A stretch of 64,000 bases of DNA. Source: Epiperipatus broadwayi (taxonomy: Eukaryota > Onychophora > Udeonychophora > Euonychophora > Peripatidae). This document shows positions 11,398-24,404 of the stretch, piece by piece. The DNA lies in assembly GCA_028023455.1 (NCBI GenBank), contig JAQFVV010006505.1, positions 248,001 to 312,000 of the forward strand. The letters run 5' to 3'. The notes under the pieces were generated by a model that was not told where the DNA came from, did no database searches, and worked only from the letters and a program-made list of their open reading frames with translations. The position numbers were made by a program, and so were the translations under genes. The first letter of the stretch is position 1; every line of letters starts with the position of its first letter.

Positions 11398-12130
11398 ATT
11401 TCTTAAATCCACTATGAAATAAACATATGTCATGATTAAACACGACATTTTTGTACATAATCTAATAAATTTTGATTTCTTCAACAGTTTTTTTATTTTT
11501 TTTATGAAGCAATTATAACTCACAAACCAATTATCATATACACTTTTAAATAAAATCATTATCTTCATAAGTCATTTTCATTAATATAATAAATATTCCC
11601 AAATAAAATAATTTATTGGATCTGTGGTGATGACAAAGAGAAATAGAACACATAAATAAGAGCAAACATCAAACTTTAAATTTCATAAAAAAAAAAACTA
11701 TTTATTATAAAGTCAAATTTTCATAATTTACAAAAAACACTATTTAAGTTTTATTTACATCATATGAAACGTAAAACGTTTCCAGTGAGACAACTGTTTA
11801 TAAATTTCACTAGTACACATTTAAAGTTACATTTTTTTATACCATTGACAAAAAATTAGACCATTAATCAAATAATTTTAATAATTAAGCTTTTTTATCT
11901 CTTCTCAAATAAACAATACAAATATTTTTCCATACAATTATATTTTTAAGTGAGTAAATATTTTTTTGGACTAAGGCTGGCATAATTATGTTACACTTTA
12001 CTTTAGTTATACTAATATAAGCAATATAAAATATTACTATAACAGTAAGTACTTAGAAATAATCATTCACATTGGTTAAAAACAGATTTTATTTTTTTAA
12101 AGCAAATACACAATTCTTCCACTTAATTAA
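11398..12130. other. AT-rich non-coding stretch
   Basis: No recognised feature. Confidence 0.5.
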
Positions 12131-12134
12131 TAAG

Positions 12135-12355
12135 CCTTTCGTTAGAGCATTACCTTAAAAATTCAATATTCAAGAATCTAAGGGTCCAGGTTCGAATCTC
12201 ATGCTAGTACTGAGACTGGTCAGACCAGCAACACCTGAAGAAGAGAGGAGAATAATACCTCTCAAAACATTGTGCATATACTAACCTGTTTGATGTGCTA
12301 TTACTAACAGTTGAATGTATTTGGAATATTTAAATAAAGTTATTTTTTTCTAAAG
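12135..12355 (+). mobile_element. SINE with tRNA-like head and central domain
   Basis: The head contains CCTTTCGTTAGAGCATTACC (A-box region) and GGGTCCAGGTTCGAATCTC (B-box, about 12182-12199). After it come GACTGGTCAGACCAGC and a core CACCTGAAGAAGAGAGGAG...CCTCTCAAAACATTGTGC, then an AT-rich tail with AATAAAGTTATTTTTTT. The CCTGAAGAA...AAAAC core is a layout known from the conserved central domains of several SINE superfamilies; I cannot assign which one. No clear TSD. Confidence 0.65.
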
Positions 12356-12680
12356 ACATTCAATATGCATATTAGATGATGGAAATAATCCAATATAAAC
12401 ATACAACTAGAACACGATCATCTCAAACCTTCAGGAAAACAATATTAAGCATATACTTTGTTTTAACTAACTCTTAACTATTTGATAATAATTAAGCTTT
12501 TCAGAAATATAATTTCTGAAAGAATATTCAATACATTTATGAATAAATTACAATATTTTGGAATAAATAATAACTTAAGTCATACTTAAAGTAGTTTTAA
12601 ATTTAAAACTAATGCATATTAATTATTCCTCTTGTGTTTTTTTAATAGTAATTATGATCTATCTTCTAATTACCAATTTA
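12356..12680. other. AT-rich non-coding stretch
   Basis: No recognised feature. Confidence 0.45.
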
Positions 12681-12681
12681 A

Positions 12682-13531
12682 GTAGTTATGTACTCGGTGT
12701 GATGTGGCCACTTGATGGTGCTGTTGCTTGCAAAAATAATAAAATGTAACGTTACCGGGCCAATAATTTTTTGCTTTCTGCTCTCTGCCAATTTTTCAAA
12801 GAATTTTTTAAAAATTTCTGAACAAATATTATTTATAAATTCCATTTTTTAATCATGGTGTACATTTCAGCGTGTAGCACTGGTGTGTTGGGGGGGGGGA
12901 TCTGATGGTTTTGATGATCCAAAGGATTGTCCAATACATGCGCTAGTCTGAGAAAAGAATGCTGTCAGCATGTAGCATAGAAATTTGTGAGGGGAGCCTT
13001 CCAATGGTTTTGATGATCTGAAGGATTGGCCAATACATGCTCTAGTCTGAACAAACAAGGATTATGCTTTGAAAAACAATGGACCATGGCAGCCATTCCA
13101 TTACTCTTGTACCTGTTCTCCCACAAACATGACTTTTCACGTGACTTATGTGAAATGCTTCAACAACCTACTCTTTTGAAAATTTTTCTCCTTCCAAGAA
13201 GTGTAGGGAAATGTGGTGACAGACTTATAATGATTACTATATAATAGTATGTCAGGTAAGGTATAAGATCCTTAATTTGAATGAACATAAAAACACTTAT
13301 GGCTTGTTGAATTCCATAACCCTCACATCCAACAGTAACAATCTATGAACTGTGCACTACTTCCATAGGGATGTGAAGCACAGTGTGCAATGCCATCTCT
13401 GCATGATAATGACTAATATGAACAGAATTGTTTTAGTGGTTATAAGTTGGGCCATGTAAATGGCATATTTCTGTACTTTTGCTAAGCAACAGTGCCATCA
13501 AGTGGCCACATTACACGGAGCACATAACTAC
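12682..13531. mobile_element. ~850-bp TIR element with internal duplication
   Basis: TIRs of about 55 bp (12682-12735 and 13476-13531) share GTAGTTATGT-CTC-GTGT, ATGTGGCCACTTGATGG and CTGTTGCTT. The interior has a tandem pair (about 12895-12955 and 12998-13055) sharing GATGGTTTTGATGATC-AAGG ATTG-CCAATACATG, and a G10 run near 12889. A 63-codon minus frame covering the pair encodes two near-identical peptide blocks but ends at once, so it is taken as non-coding. No transposase; no convincing TSD. Superfamily unknown. Confidence 0.7.
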
Positions 13532-14510
13532 CCTAATTTATAAATTAATTGATGGTCTCTACTACTATCATGATTATTTGGAAAAATCATTATTATTTCA
13601 ATTTTTATATTTAAATTATCATTAAAGTCGCTTATATGTAATGCTAAGAAACACTCATAGTATTACTAACCCTACACACACACACACAGAGGGTATAAGT
13701 CATAGATTTTGCAACTATGTACAAATACACAAATTTATGTGGATAGAATAACCTTCATAAAGATTTTAACATATAATTGCTATATTATGTGCGATATCTG
13801 TAATTGGGTTTTTCTCATAAAGACATTTGAATAACTGGAAATAGGATGCTTATGGGAATTACATCATAATAGCCAAATCTGCACACACAGCTAGAAGACC
13901 TATGTTTACTCTATTACTTATTCTATGCTTTACAGGAATAAAACATAAAAAAACAACTGAACACCCATATCTACCTACAATTACATTTTGACAAGAAATC
14001 CTCAAGTTTAAAACACTATAAGTCCCTACCTTCGTATTTTTCAGACGCTTATTTCTAAGGTTACAGCCTTAATAAATTATTACTATAAGCATACCTAAGC
14101 AATAAACTACAAGTATAATATTAGGTATCTTTTTAAACAACAGCTGAGATGTAACTTGGAAACAACATATAAAATTTCACCACAAAAAAATAAAGATGCT
14201 TAATAGCAGGACTATAGTCACTCTAACATAATTATAATTCACTAATATGGTCCAATGATAACAATAGCATATACATACAATCATGACCACACCAATAATC
14301 AGCCCTAAGAAACATCATTCATTCCAATGCAAATATGCTTTATAAATTTCAAATGGCAAATAGCATGATATGAGAAATAATTTTCCAGAATAAAATATTC
14401 TAAATTGTTTTACCTTTAAGGTCTGAAATAAAACTAACTGACTTAAGCATAAATATACCATTCTAAATAAATAATTAAATTATCAAAATATTATTATTTA
14501 ATAATATTCA
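13532..14510. other. AT-rich non-coding stretch with a CA microsatellite
   Basis: CA run at about 13674-13687. No recognised gene or repeat. Confidence 0.5.
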
Positions 14511-14512
14511 TT

Positions 14513-14790
14513 AAAACAGGCAAAATTCATTATACGTATTGCCACACACAGCAAGCTAGAGTAATCAATGGATGCCAGAAGGCTCATGCATAAAATCCCC
14601 ATCTAGTGCCTACTCATCCAATATCCCCAGACTAGTTTCTGGCTTGTGGCCTTCGTCAGTGAGAAGCCTTGATTACTCTAGCTTGTTGGGTGTGGCAATA
14701 TATATAGTGAGTTTTGCCTGTTTTAACAACAGTTATACACAAGCATAAGAGGTGGTGGTCATGTGATGTTTATTGGCTTAAAACCAATCT
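14513..14790. mobile_element. F2 palindromic element (hairpin copy)
   Basis: An F2 arm (AAAACAGGCAAAATTCATTA ... GTGGCCTTCGTCAGTGAG) is followed by an inverted repeat of its own beginning (GATTACTCTAGCTTGTTGGG, GGCAATATATATAGTGAG, TTTTGCCTGTTTT). The segment folds on itself with about 55-bp stems around the core. It ends GGTCATGTGATGTTTATTGG. Confidence 0.75.
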
Positions 14791-14884
14791 TGCCTAATAG
14801 AATAGTGGTGGCTATGATTATTAAAGAACCAAATACACCAAAATGTATGGGTGCTGAATTGAGTTCAGAACCATATGACTATAT

Positions 14885-15240
14885 AAGCGAATGGACTTGG
14901 ATTGAAAACATTAAGGTGTTTTGGGTTTAAGACTCATAGTTTTGTAGTTAAGGAGAGATAAAAGGTGGTTGCTGGAGGGTTGCATTAGAGCCCAAGATCT
15001 AGGTGCAGTGCTCTCAGATACAAGGCTCCTCACTGATGAAGGCCACAAGCCAGAAACCAGTCTGGGGATATTGCATGAGTAAGCACTAGATGGGGATTTT
15101 ATGCACAAGCCTTCTGGCATCCATTGATTACTCTAGCTTGCTGTGTGTGGCAATATGTATAGGGAGTTTTGCCTGTTTCAACAACAGTCATACACAAGCA
15201 TATGAGGTGGTGGTCATGTGATGTTTATTGGCTTTATAAT
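14885..15240 (-). repeat. F2 element, long arm
   Basis: Gives the longest F2 arm: centre-side CTCATAGTTTTGTAGTTAAG, GAGATAAAAGGTGGTTGC, AGATCTAGGTGCAGTGCTCT, CACTGATGAAGGCCACAAGC, AGAAACCAGTCTGGGGATAT, CACTAGATGGGGATTTTATG, then the end CATTGATTACTCTAGCTTGC and TTTGCCTGTTT. A short minus frame inside is repeat-derived. Confidence 0.78.
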
Positions 15241-18045
15241 ATTCATCATGACGTTCCATTGAAATGTCAAAATAAATTTATTATTACCACACAATAAATA
15301 TACATATTATATTATTTCATACCCACATATAACACATTCTAAAATTCAACATGACAAATATTAAACATAATATTTTTCTTAAAGCATACCAATTCAAAAT
15401 TAAAAGTAGAAAATGAAAATAAGATAAAAAGTTAATTTTCGGTTTACCAATGTACCTCTGATAATAAATTTAAAAGTCGCTTGCAATTAAATCTTTTTTT
15501 CTCTTTTCTCTTCATTCATAGTTCTGAAAATAAACTTTAAAATAATAACAGATGAATCCCAATAATGAATTCAGCAAAAGTCTATTCTCAAGAGTTTTGT
15601 TCTTACATTTATAGATGATTCTAATTTAGAAGAAATCATTTTTTTCTTTTTTCTTCTCTTTTTAGATACAGTTTCCAGATAAAACATATTCTTGTTAAAA
15701 CACAAATTCACTGCAGCAGCTAGGTTAATTTATAAAATATTTCATTTGTACACTTATTTGACTTAATATTAGTTTCCAGATTTTTTTTTCTTTTATTTCT
15801 GAAAGCACGACTATAGACTCTCATAATATATGTCTCATTAAAATTTATATTTCGTTCATTCCATCATAGGTATTTATAATATATCCTACGTATAAGTCGT
15901 AGCTTTAACTTCAACATTTTTTTCTTTTTTAAAAAGAACAGACTGATACATCGTTATAATAAATATTAATTGAAATATAATTTATATTTTAGCCATTCCA
16001 TTATAAATCTCATAGCATATTATATGCATAGATTAATAATATAAGTTTTAATATTTCTCATATTGTAAGTTATTAAAACATTATGATAGTAACAGGAATA
16101 AATAATTATAATAACAACAGTTATGTATTAAAATGCTAAGTAGAAGATTAAATAGTTCAGGATAATTAATACTAGGTTATTTTAAAATCATTTAAAAGTC
16201 TATAAGCAAACAGAGAATGATTTATATAATATAATGAACAAATTCTTATGTAATAAGCAACTCTATCAGATATGAGCAAGAATTCCAGTGATAAGTAGGT
16301 ATTTTTCATTTTATCTAATTATTATTATAAGCAATATCAATGTGAACCCTTTTCTTTGAGAGTAGACTGCTTAATTTTTATTCCATATTAACATTCATTT
16401 AAACAAAGATAAAATTTTAAACACATTTTTAAAAATAATATTAACTGTTTCTTTAAGCAAAATTTTTTTAAAAATTGTTTAGTACTTTCTTAAAAATTTT
16501 TCACACACACACACACACCTATTCCTTCTCTCTTTTATAGCCAATTCAATTAATCAGATTATCTATACTAAAATCAATCCTCCAATAAAATCGATTTTCA
16601 GTTGCTAACTTTTAACTTCTGTTTTTAGACTTAATCAAAAGACAGAAAGAAAAAAATATTTTAAAAATAATAGTTTTAATATTTTAACTTTTAATAAAAT
16701 ATTTTTTTTATAATTATTTAATAAACTAAATACTATTAAACTAGCATTACATAACAAATTATTTCTCATATTTATTTATTTAAGTATTAAATACAAATCA
16801 ATTCTCTAATACTTTTAGTTAAAGTAATTATGATTATTAGCAAATTAATTATTGTAACATAACATACATGCAAGCACACAGACCTACACATTTATAATTA
16901 AAAATGCTTCCATTGGACATTGCTTTTCCTTACTTAATATTCCCTAATGATTAATTTAAAATACTTTAAGTTAACTAATTTTATAGATTTAATTTATCAT
17001 TATTAAAATTAAGCTAACTCAATAATATAAACTATATTATTTTAACAAACATTAATATAATCTTTGTACTTTAAATGATATTATTATTAAAACCTACATT
17101 TATAACAGATTATTAATATCCATTTTAAATGCTATTTAATACATTGATGTAATTATATAAGATTAATTTAAGTGTAATTACTTTAATTTTAATCTCAAAT
17201 GATCATAAATAATATTACTCACCTAAATTTAATTTTTTTATCATTTTGTGCATCTAATTATTTTAATTAGGACACAAGGCTCAATTAAAATGGGTACAAA
17301 ATATATATATATTTAATGTTTTTATTGTTATACTATATAAATAAATAATCTTGACAATGGCGGATGCTATTTCATCACATTGTTTGGAATTAATCAAAAC
17401 TAACATGTGGTTTAGCACAAAATCTATTTTATTTACACACACACTTATATATAAGTTTAACACTAGATTATAAATTATACATTTTAGGTCCTTAGTTATG
17501 TGCTAACTGTAATCATCTTTGACTACTTGAAAAAAAGTTATAAACTATGTAGGGTGTTACATGAGTCTCTCGGTTTACTTTCAAAATCCACATTAAGAGC
17601 CATAATTCATTTTATTATTCTTATGTAAATGAAGGTATCAAGAGTAAGCCGAGTCAGTTGATACTGTGTTTAATGTATTAAGGTATATTAAAGTATTAAT
17701 AAGACTTTGCAAATTTTTAAGATTTCACATGACGTAACCCTATGATATTTTCAACAATATTTTGTTTTCATTTATTTTATATCGAATAAAGAAACATAAT
17801 AATTGATGATAAGGTTAAATCTGATGATATGTTTAAGCTTGAATAGAATTTAATACATACAATAATTAATACACATTGTAATTGTAAATCGTGCTGAGTA
17901 AATGATGTAAAATAGACTGGATGAGCATTAAGAGTGACATTTATAAAAAAAATTATAAGTGAAAAGTATCTAAAATGTTATTTAAAAGAGAAGTAAATTT
18001 TCAAATAAAATGATATGCATTTGGCAATGATCTGACTAATGGCCT
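15241..18045. other. long AT-rich non-coding stretch
   Basis: 2.8 kb with only microsatellites (CA at about 16502-16519) and T/A tracts. No repeat family, gene or RNA recognised. A 60-codon minus frame at 17281-17463 is AT-rich noise. Confidence 0.55.
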
Positions 18046-18049
18046 GGGG

Positions 18050-18600
18050 GGTCAGATTCCTAATATTAATAATGGGAAGATCTCCTCTCCATTAGTTCCA
18101 AATGCTTCAGATTGGCCCATACATATAGATTGGGTGAAAAAGATATAGTGATCCATTCTATCTTTTAAAAAGACTTTATCTTGTGTTTGGAAAGAAGAGT
18201 ATTCATTATAAATAATGTTCCATCTGTAGAGCGCATGTACCATGGTGTAAACTATGTTAGTATTATAACTTATAAAAACATCATACTATATAAATAAAAA
18301 TATTTACATATGTTTAAGTTTTCATCTAATAATGACGTATTCGTAAATTGTGAAGCGTCATAAACAAAAATCATATGATAAGTAATTTAAAGTGATTAAT
18401 TAAATCTTCACACTCTCAGTTCCAAATGCTTCAGATTGGTCCATACATATAAATTAGGTGAAAAAGATAGTGTGATCCATTCTACCTTTTAAAAAGATTT
18501 TATCTTGTGTTTGGAAAGAAGTGTATTCATTATAAATAGCACTCCATCTGTAAAATGCATGTGCTGTGATGTAAGCTATGTTATTATTACTATAAAAGAT
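18050..18600. repeat. F3-related repeat, two direct copies
   Basis: Two same-orientation copies, about 18098-18330 and 18420-18595, share CAAATGCTTCAGATTGG-CC, TACATATA-ATT-GGTGAAA, ACTTTATCTTGTGTTTGGAA and AGTATTCATTATAAATA. These blocks match one arm of the 8.25-8.97 kb palindrome (TATCTTGTGTTTGGAAGTGA). Confidence 0.7.
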
Positions 18601-19290
18601 CATAATTAAAAAGACAACTTTTGATTATCTATTTATCAAATATTGAGAGTGATATCTGGCAATGAAAAGCTTTTTTTAGTAATTTACCAGAAAAATTATA
18701 TACGTGGTGATAATTTCCATATTAAAAAGAGGCTGTTAATTGGATAAGAACGCATTGAGGAAAAACCATGAATCAATTTAGAAAATTAAAAAGATTAATA
18801 CATGATTTTAATTTTATATCATTAAATAAAAGCTACTGCAATCTGCTTATAATTAACTCTATTGAGTCATTAGAATATTTAAAAATTAACTCAATAGCTA
18901 TTTTATCTAAATCACGTGCATTTATAGAAAATAACCTTTCTCTGATAAAAAGCTCAAAATCTGAAAATATTTAATTTTTCATATTTTAAGTGTGAAATAA
19001 GAATAACGACTATATATCTATATATTTGTTTCCAAATTGTATTTTCCCAACTTATAATTTATGTTCTTATACAATGACGTATATATTCTCATATCTTTAA
19101 TGTTTCTTTTCTATATATATTTAAAATTTTGAAAGTATATTTAAATTTTCGTCTGAAGATGTATATTCATTAAATATATATTTCAAATTGTTATATCTCT
19201 GTTTAAACAAAAAAAACACTTTTTAAATTAAATATGTAGCTTAATATATAGCAAGGGGAAAGAAAAACGACCTGTGTAACCATAAACAAA
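18601..19290. other. AT-rich non-coding stretch
   Basis: A 68-codon plus frame (18768-18974) is low-complexity (Ser/Leu/Ile/Lys/Asn) and not recognised. It is close to what such AT-rich DNA gives by chance. Confidence 0.45.
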
Positions 19291-19296
19291 TATTAA

Positions 19297-19600
19297 CACA
19301 TTTTAAAGTGTTACATGCACACACACACACACCATTAACATTAAACTTATGTTTCAACCCTGGGAATTCTCAGTTCAGATGTACCCAGTATTTATAAAGC
19401 TTGGGAGGGGGGCAGGGAAATATAGTTTCTTTTTAATTATAACACATTTTTAAGTGTTACATGCACACACACACACACACACCATTAACATTAAACTTAT
19501 GTTTCAACCCTGGGAATTCTCAGTTCAGATGTACCCAGTATTTATAAAGCTTGAGGGGGGGGGGATATAGTTTTTTTTTAATTATTATTTTTGATACAAA
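19297..19600. repeat. tandem duplication of a ~145-bp unit with CA microsatellite
   Basis: Units at about 19297-19440 and 19441-19600 share ACACATTTT-AAGTGTTACA, a CA run, CCATTAACATTAAACTTATG, CCTGGGAATTCTCAGTTCAG, TGTACCCAGTATTTATAAAG and a G-run. They are almost identical outside the microsatellite and the G-run, so the duplication is recent. Confidence 0.85.
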
Positions 19601-19764
19601 AAGATCACTTAGCATATACCAATGAGTGACTCATTATGCATCAAAAAGTCAACGATGATTCAAAACCTTATTGGACACTCCTAATATATATATATATGAA
19701 ATAATCCCAGTGCATACCACTAGCTGAAATTCAAATATAAAAATAACAACTCATCTATACATTT

Positions 19765-19860
19765 TAAGTGTAGGTGATTTGTCAGTTTTATATATATATA
19801 TATAAAAGCTTCTTTTATATAGGTGATTTGTCAGTTTTATATATATATATATAAAAGAAG
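19765..19860. repeat. ~53-bp tandem duplication
   Basis: GTGATTTGTCAGTTTTATA plus a TA run, TATAAAAG and a short arm occurs twice, about 19770-19816 and 19822-19860. The second copy directly abuts an F2 element. Confidence 0.75.
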
Positions 19861-19861
19861 C

Positions 19862-20388
19862 AAAACTCTCCACTCAGTACAACTACCAGTGCAAGCCAGA
19901 GTAATTAATGAATGTAAGGTTTTTGTATCAAATCCCTTATCTAGAGCCTACTCATCCAACATCCCCAGACTAGTCTCTAGCTTGTGCCTTTCATGTGAGG
20001 AGCCTTAGATTTGAGAGACACGCACATACATCTCAGAAATAATGCAACCATCCAGCACACACCTTTTACATTATTAATTAACTATAAAACTATGAATTTA
20101 AAATGAAAACACAAAATAGTTTTCAATCCAAGCTCATTAACTTGTTTAGTCATCCGATTTCATCCCAGTTATTGATTAAATCCACAAGCTAAAAACTAGA
20201 TGAAGATGTTGGATGAGCAGGCATTAGATTGGGAATTTTATGCAAAAACCTTCTTGGATTTCATTGATTACTCTGACTTGTACTGGATAGCCCTTCCCTA
20301 TGAAGAGTTTTACTTCTGTTTTAACAGATTGTGTAAGCAGAGGAGATGGTGATCATGTGATGTTTAGTGATTTATATATAATTATGTT
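19862..20388. mobile_element. F2 palindromic element, near full length
   Basis: Left arm (GCAAGCCAGAGTAATTAATG ... CATCCCCAGACTAGTCTCTAGC, TGAGGAGCCTTAGAT, CACCTTTTA, AACTATAAAACTATGA), a central GAAAACACAAAATAGTTTTC, and an inverted right arm (CCACAAGCTAAAAACTAGAT, GATGTTGGATGAGCAGGCAT, CATTGATTACTCTGACTTG, GGTGATCATGTGATGTTTA). At about 520 bp this is the most complete F2 copy and shows the family to be a long-TIR palindrome. Confidence 0.78.
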
Positions 20389-20574
20389 GGTTTTAGTTTT
20401 GAGGTTTATTAAACATTTTTAATTCGTTCACAACATCTCATGTTAAAAGTTCTAATCTGTTTGGGACAATATGTTGCTCATTTAATTTTATAAACAGCTT
20501 TTTAATTGGAAAGAAAAATGATTTTTGTTATACATAATGAAAAATGGCAAATTATTATCAATGGTGATTGTATG

Positions 20575-20937
20575 ATATATTTTTTTCTCGTTCATAATTA
20601 TTCTGCCTACAGACATACAAGTGTTTGAATTCAACATAGTATATGAGCGATATTTTCTATACAGTATTTAATACTTGATGAATGTCTAATTTATTTATAA
20701 AGTCCTGTGATTCTGTTTTCTACCTGTACTTTAGTACAGTGATAAAGTGATAGACAAGTATAAAAGTTATTGATTCAAAGCTCAAAGGGCCACTTCTGGT
20801 ATTCAGATGTTACATGACCTTCTGAATAATTAAATTTTTACCAGTATTATTTGAACCTGATATATTTTAATGTAGTTTTAAATCATATAAGATTTGAATT
20901 ACCAGGCGCTCTTATACCTGGATCCCAATTGTAAATA
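20575..20937 (+). repeat. F6 repeat, uninterrupted copy
   Basis: Shares long blocks with 45,535-46,385: AATGTCTAATTTATTT, GTACAGTGATAAAGTGATAG, TTACATGACCTTCTGAATAA, TTTGAACCTGATATATTTTA, CAGGCGCTCTTATACCTGGA. Here CATATAAGATT (20883-20893) runs straight into TGAATTACC; in the other copy this site is occupied by an F3 element. Confidence 0.8.
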
Positions 20938-21118
20938 TAGATTTGAACTCAGACTTTCAAGCCCGTTCACTATTCACACTATCTCATACAACTGATACAC
21001 ATGACCACACACGTGCAAAAAAGATAAATAATCACCAATATACATATTTTGTGCTGAACCAGCACTCATCAGTTGGTCCAGATTGCCATCTCCCATAATA
21101 TATATATATTCTAACCTC
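20938..21118 (+). repeat. F1 terminal arm
   Basis: GATTTGAACTCAGACTTTCA, ACTGATACACATGACCACAC, AAAAAGATAAATAATCACC, TTGTGCTGAACCAGCACTCA, TCAGTTGGTCCAGATTGCC: one F1 arm directly joined to F6. A short minus frame across it is repeat-derived. Confidence 0.78.
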
Positions 21119-23560
21119 CCCCCGCGCGTTCTCACCCCAAAAATATTGTTTATTACGAATATTCCGGGTTCTAGCTCAGTTAACAAATAAATAAATGAAA
21201 TATTCAGCATTAATTAAAATGATTACTAGCTCTAATTTTTTATAAATATAAATACGGTTCAATTTTTAAAATGAATTAATAAATATTTACTATTTTCATG
21301 AGACATGGAGTGACAATACGGGGAACGAGATAGACTACATTGAGACATTATCCACACGATACTACCTCAATGGCATAAGAACACTATCCCCCTTTTTACT
21401 ATACCAAATAACTAACTCATAGTATTCTTACGACTTTCTAAGCTCTATTCACTACGATTAAAATAATAATCATATCTTAATCTTCTTTATAACAAGAATC
21501 TAGCTTAATTAAATAAAATGAAGTAAAATAAAATAAAATAAAAATCTCAGGTTCATAAATTGTATTCTAACTGATTTAAAATTACGGTAGTAAAATATGA
21601 AAAGGGAAATTTTATGTCATAATCTACTACACATCAACTAACAATAATAAAATAATAATAACAATAATAATATAATATAATCTTATTTCTTCCTAAATGC
21701 AATAAATAAATACGTACGTGGTAGTATTTTAATAATCTGACAACAGAATACATGTGGCAACATTAGCATATAATTTAATGTAATATTGTGGCAACCGACT
21801 TATGACCAATAAATAATATAAAATTATGATCTTTTAATTTTAACATACCAATAAATTCTTAAAATTCTTATAACACTTTTATGTTTACCTTTTGTGCAAA
21901 ACCTATATGTCTGTTTCAATTATAAATGTATCGTGATTTCATGCATCCATGTGGAGAAATAACAACGCGGGCACACAACTTTAAAATAAATTTTAAAACA
22001 AAGTTTATTAACAACATAAATAAATTAACAATATTTTTTACACTATATACATTGGATATCCCTTACTTTCATATCTCAACTTAATTTATTAGTTTATAAA
22101 ATGAAATCAAAATAATATTTACTTTTCCTAGTTAAATCTTATTTTTTTAACACTTAAGAAAATACAGTATTTTTACTTGATTTATTATTATGGTTAGCTT
22201 ATTACAAAATGCATTTCTTATATGCTTATCACAAACACTTTTCATCCCTAATATTATTAAAATTATATTTTTTTACAAAATTTACATTCGTAGTAAAATT
22301 CTACAAAATAATAAATTTTAGTTTTATATTGGTTGTATGGAATCTTACAAAGTCAAAACATTGTTCTACATTCGGTATTAGGTTTTTATTGTTCATTATC
22401 CGATGTTTATTAATCCTAATATTCTCATTCAAGCCTTACTTCGGATGATATAATTACAACTATTAATATACCATGCATAAGTATATGTTTATTACACATT
22501 ATTGAACTATTTTCTTAATAAATATGCAATACTTATTTTCTAAATATTATTAAAAAAAATTCAAATTTTATTATCACTTTTTAAAATACTTAGTTTAGAT
22601 TTCTTTTCAAAATCTTATATTCATTTCTGAATTAAATTTACGATGTATTATATGATTCTTTCTCTCTTTATGATATTTTGGACTTTCAATTTTAAAGTTA
22701 CACAATTTTATACATTCCAGCAAATAAACTATTCTTACACAAACGATAACATATCTTCAGTTCTATTTTATTCATTATTTCTTTGAAAATATCTTTCTGA
22801 CCGATGCAGATTAACAAAATAAGGATAGCGAAGATAGATGCATAGGATCAAAATATAACTAGAATATTACTCGTCATAAACCTTGACAATCATGGCACAG
22901 TGAATTAAAAGACACTATAGAGGAGTGACCTTTACCTGTCTACCAACCTCTATTATAGGAACGATGCTAAAGCTATTTCTTCAGCTTTATTATAACATCA
23001 AAAAGTTTAAAATATGCAAAACACTGTCCAAACCATATGTGTTCAGTTATAGGGCTTAGTTAACTATACTGAAATCACACAAAACTAAATATGATCCAAA
23101 TCCTTTATTTTCCTATTTTTTAAAAAAAAATATCATCTTGGTTTCCTCTCCACTAGTACTTCCAAGTCACTATCGATCTTATTTCTCAAGATTTTTCTAT
23201 ACTGTACATCGACAAATACATATCTGCATTACTAACAATAATAAAATTCATTTATTTTAACTATTCCACTGTTCTATAAGAAAATCTTTTTACTACTTTC
23301 CTCCGTATATTTAATCATATACAACTATTTAAATATCTGAATACTTTATCACATGAAAGTTCAAAAGAATCACACAATTGCTCTGTTAAATTATATTATT
23401 AATATACTTTAAATAAATTATTGCATGCATATTCCGAATTACTCCTATCTCATTATATGTTAAAAATGTTGTATAAAATGTGTACATATAATTTAAACTT
23501 TCACACTTCATTCTTAATCAATAGATGATCTAAAAAAAATACATTATGCATTATAAATAA
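21119..23560. other. long AT-rich non-coding stretch
   Basis: Contains an AAATA-type microsatellite (about 21516-21542) and many T tracts. A T-rich 79-codon plus frame (22209-22448) is low-complexity and unlikely to be real. No repeat family recognised. Confidence 0.5.
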
Positions 23561-23564
23561 ATAT

Positions 23565-23735
23565 CAATATTACCAAACGATCTTTATCTTCTCGATCGCG
23601 TTCGTAGGCTTCACCATCCATTTGATTCTTGTAGATATAAGACTCACATACATACACTTTATTTTTAAACAATATTTCTAATAATTTTATCAAGCTATTA
23701 TATTTAAATCTCAATATTACTAAATTTATGTTTAT
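23565..23735 (-). other. candidate small coding exon
   Basis: A minus-strand frame of about 55 codons between stops contains Y-V-C-E-S-Y-I-Y-K-N-Q-M-D-G-E and then a strongly charged stretch (E-R-D-R-E-D-K-D-R-L). The coding-like part carries several CpGs (GCGATCGAGA on the minus strand), rare in this region. It is followed by TTG|GTAATA, a plausible splice donor, and preceded by ATCTACAAG, a possible acceptor. The protein is not recognised. It could be a host micro-exon or a fragment of an unrecognised element. Confidence 0.22.
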
Positions 23736-24400
23736 ATGTTTTCCCTAATCTCACATAGCATTTTATATTCTAAAATAAATTAGTAAAATATTTAAACTAT
23801 ATTTACTGTACTTCTTTATCAAACTTTCTTGAAAACCGTTCATATTAAAGCTAAAAAAAAATGTTTATTATTTCTTCTTCAGTCACTTAATGTTCTATTT
23901 TAAGGCAAAACAATTATTGCTCTGTTTAATAAATATTCATAGACGACAATCCTTGGTTTTTCATAATATTTAATACAATTATTAATTATGATATTAGTTA
24001 ATCCCGTAAAGAAAACGTCTACATATTCTCTTCTAATATTTTCTGCTAAGATTTTCCCACGCGACTTTTATGATGCATCTTCTAGGTACTTTGCTTTAAA
24101 TATTCAGTAAATTTTTCGGTTTCCATGGATCCATTTTCATTAATTAATTTAAATTTATATTTTCTAAATCAAGCATTTCTCCAATGAACACTTTATAACA
24201 TTTTTAATTTTTCTTAGAGAAAGTTTTTCTGTTCTTTTTTTTTTTAAAAAAAAAAAACACAATAGCTCTTTCATATCATTCTTCGGTAATTTTTCCTTTC
24301 TTTTAAAGTTCTGGTACTATATACTTTGTAATATTTCCTTTAAAAAGGACAAACATTTTTTTCTCATTATAACTTTTACATAATTCTTTATAATATACAG
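23736..24400. other. AT-rich non-coding stretch
   Basis: Homopolymer tracts (T/A near 24233-24258). No gene recognised. Confidence 0.4.
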
Positions 24401-24404
24401 CATC

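Noticed and set aside
13026-13244. 72-codon plus frame and 12867-13058 minus frame
   Set aside because: Both fall in the duplicated interior of a TIR element; no start context, no family, and repeat-derived peptide duplication.
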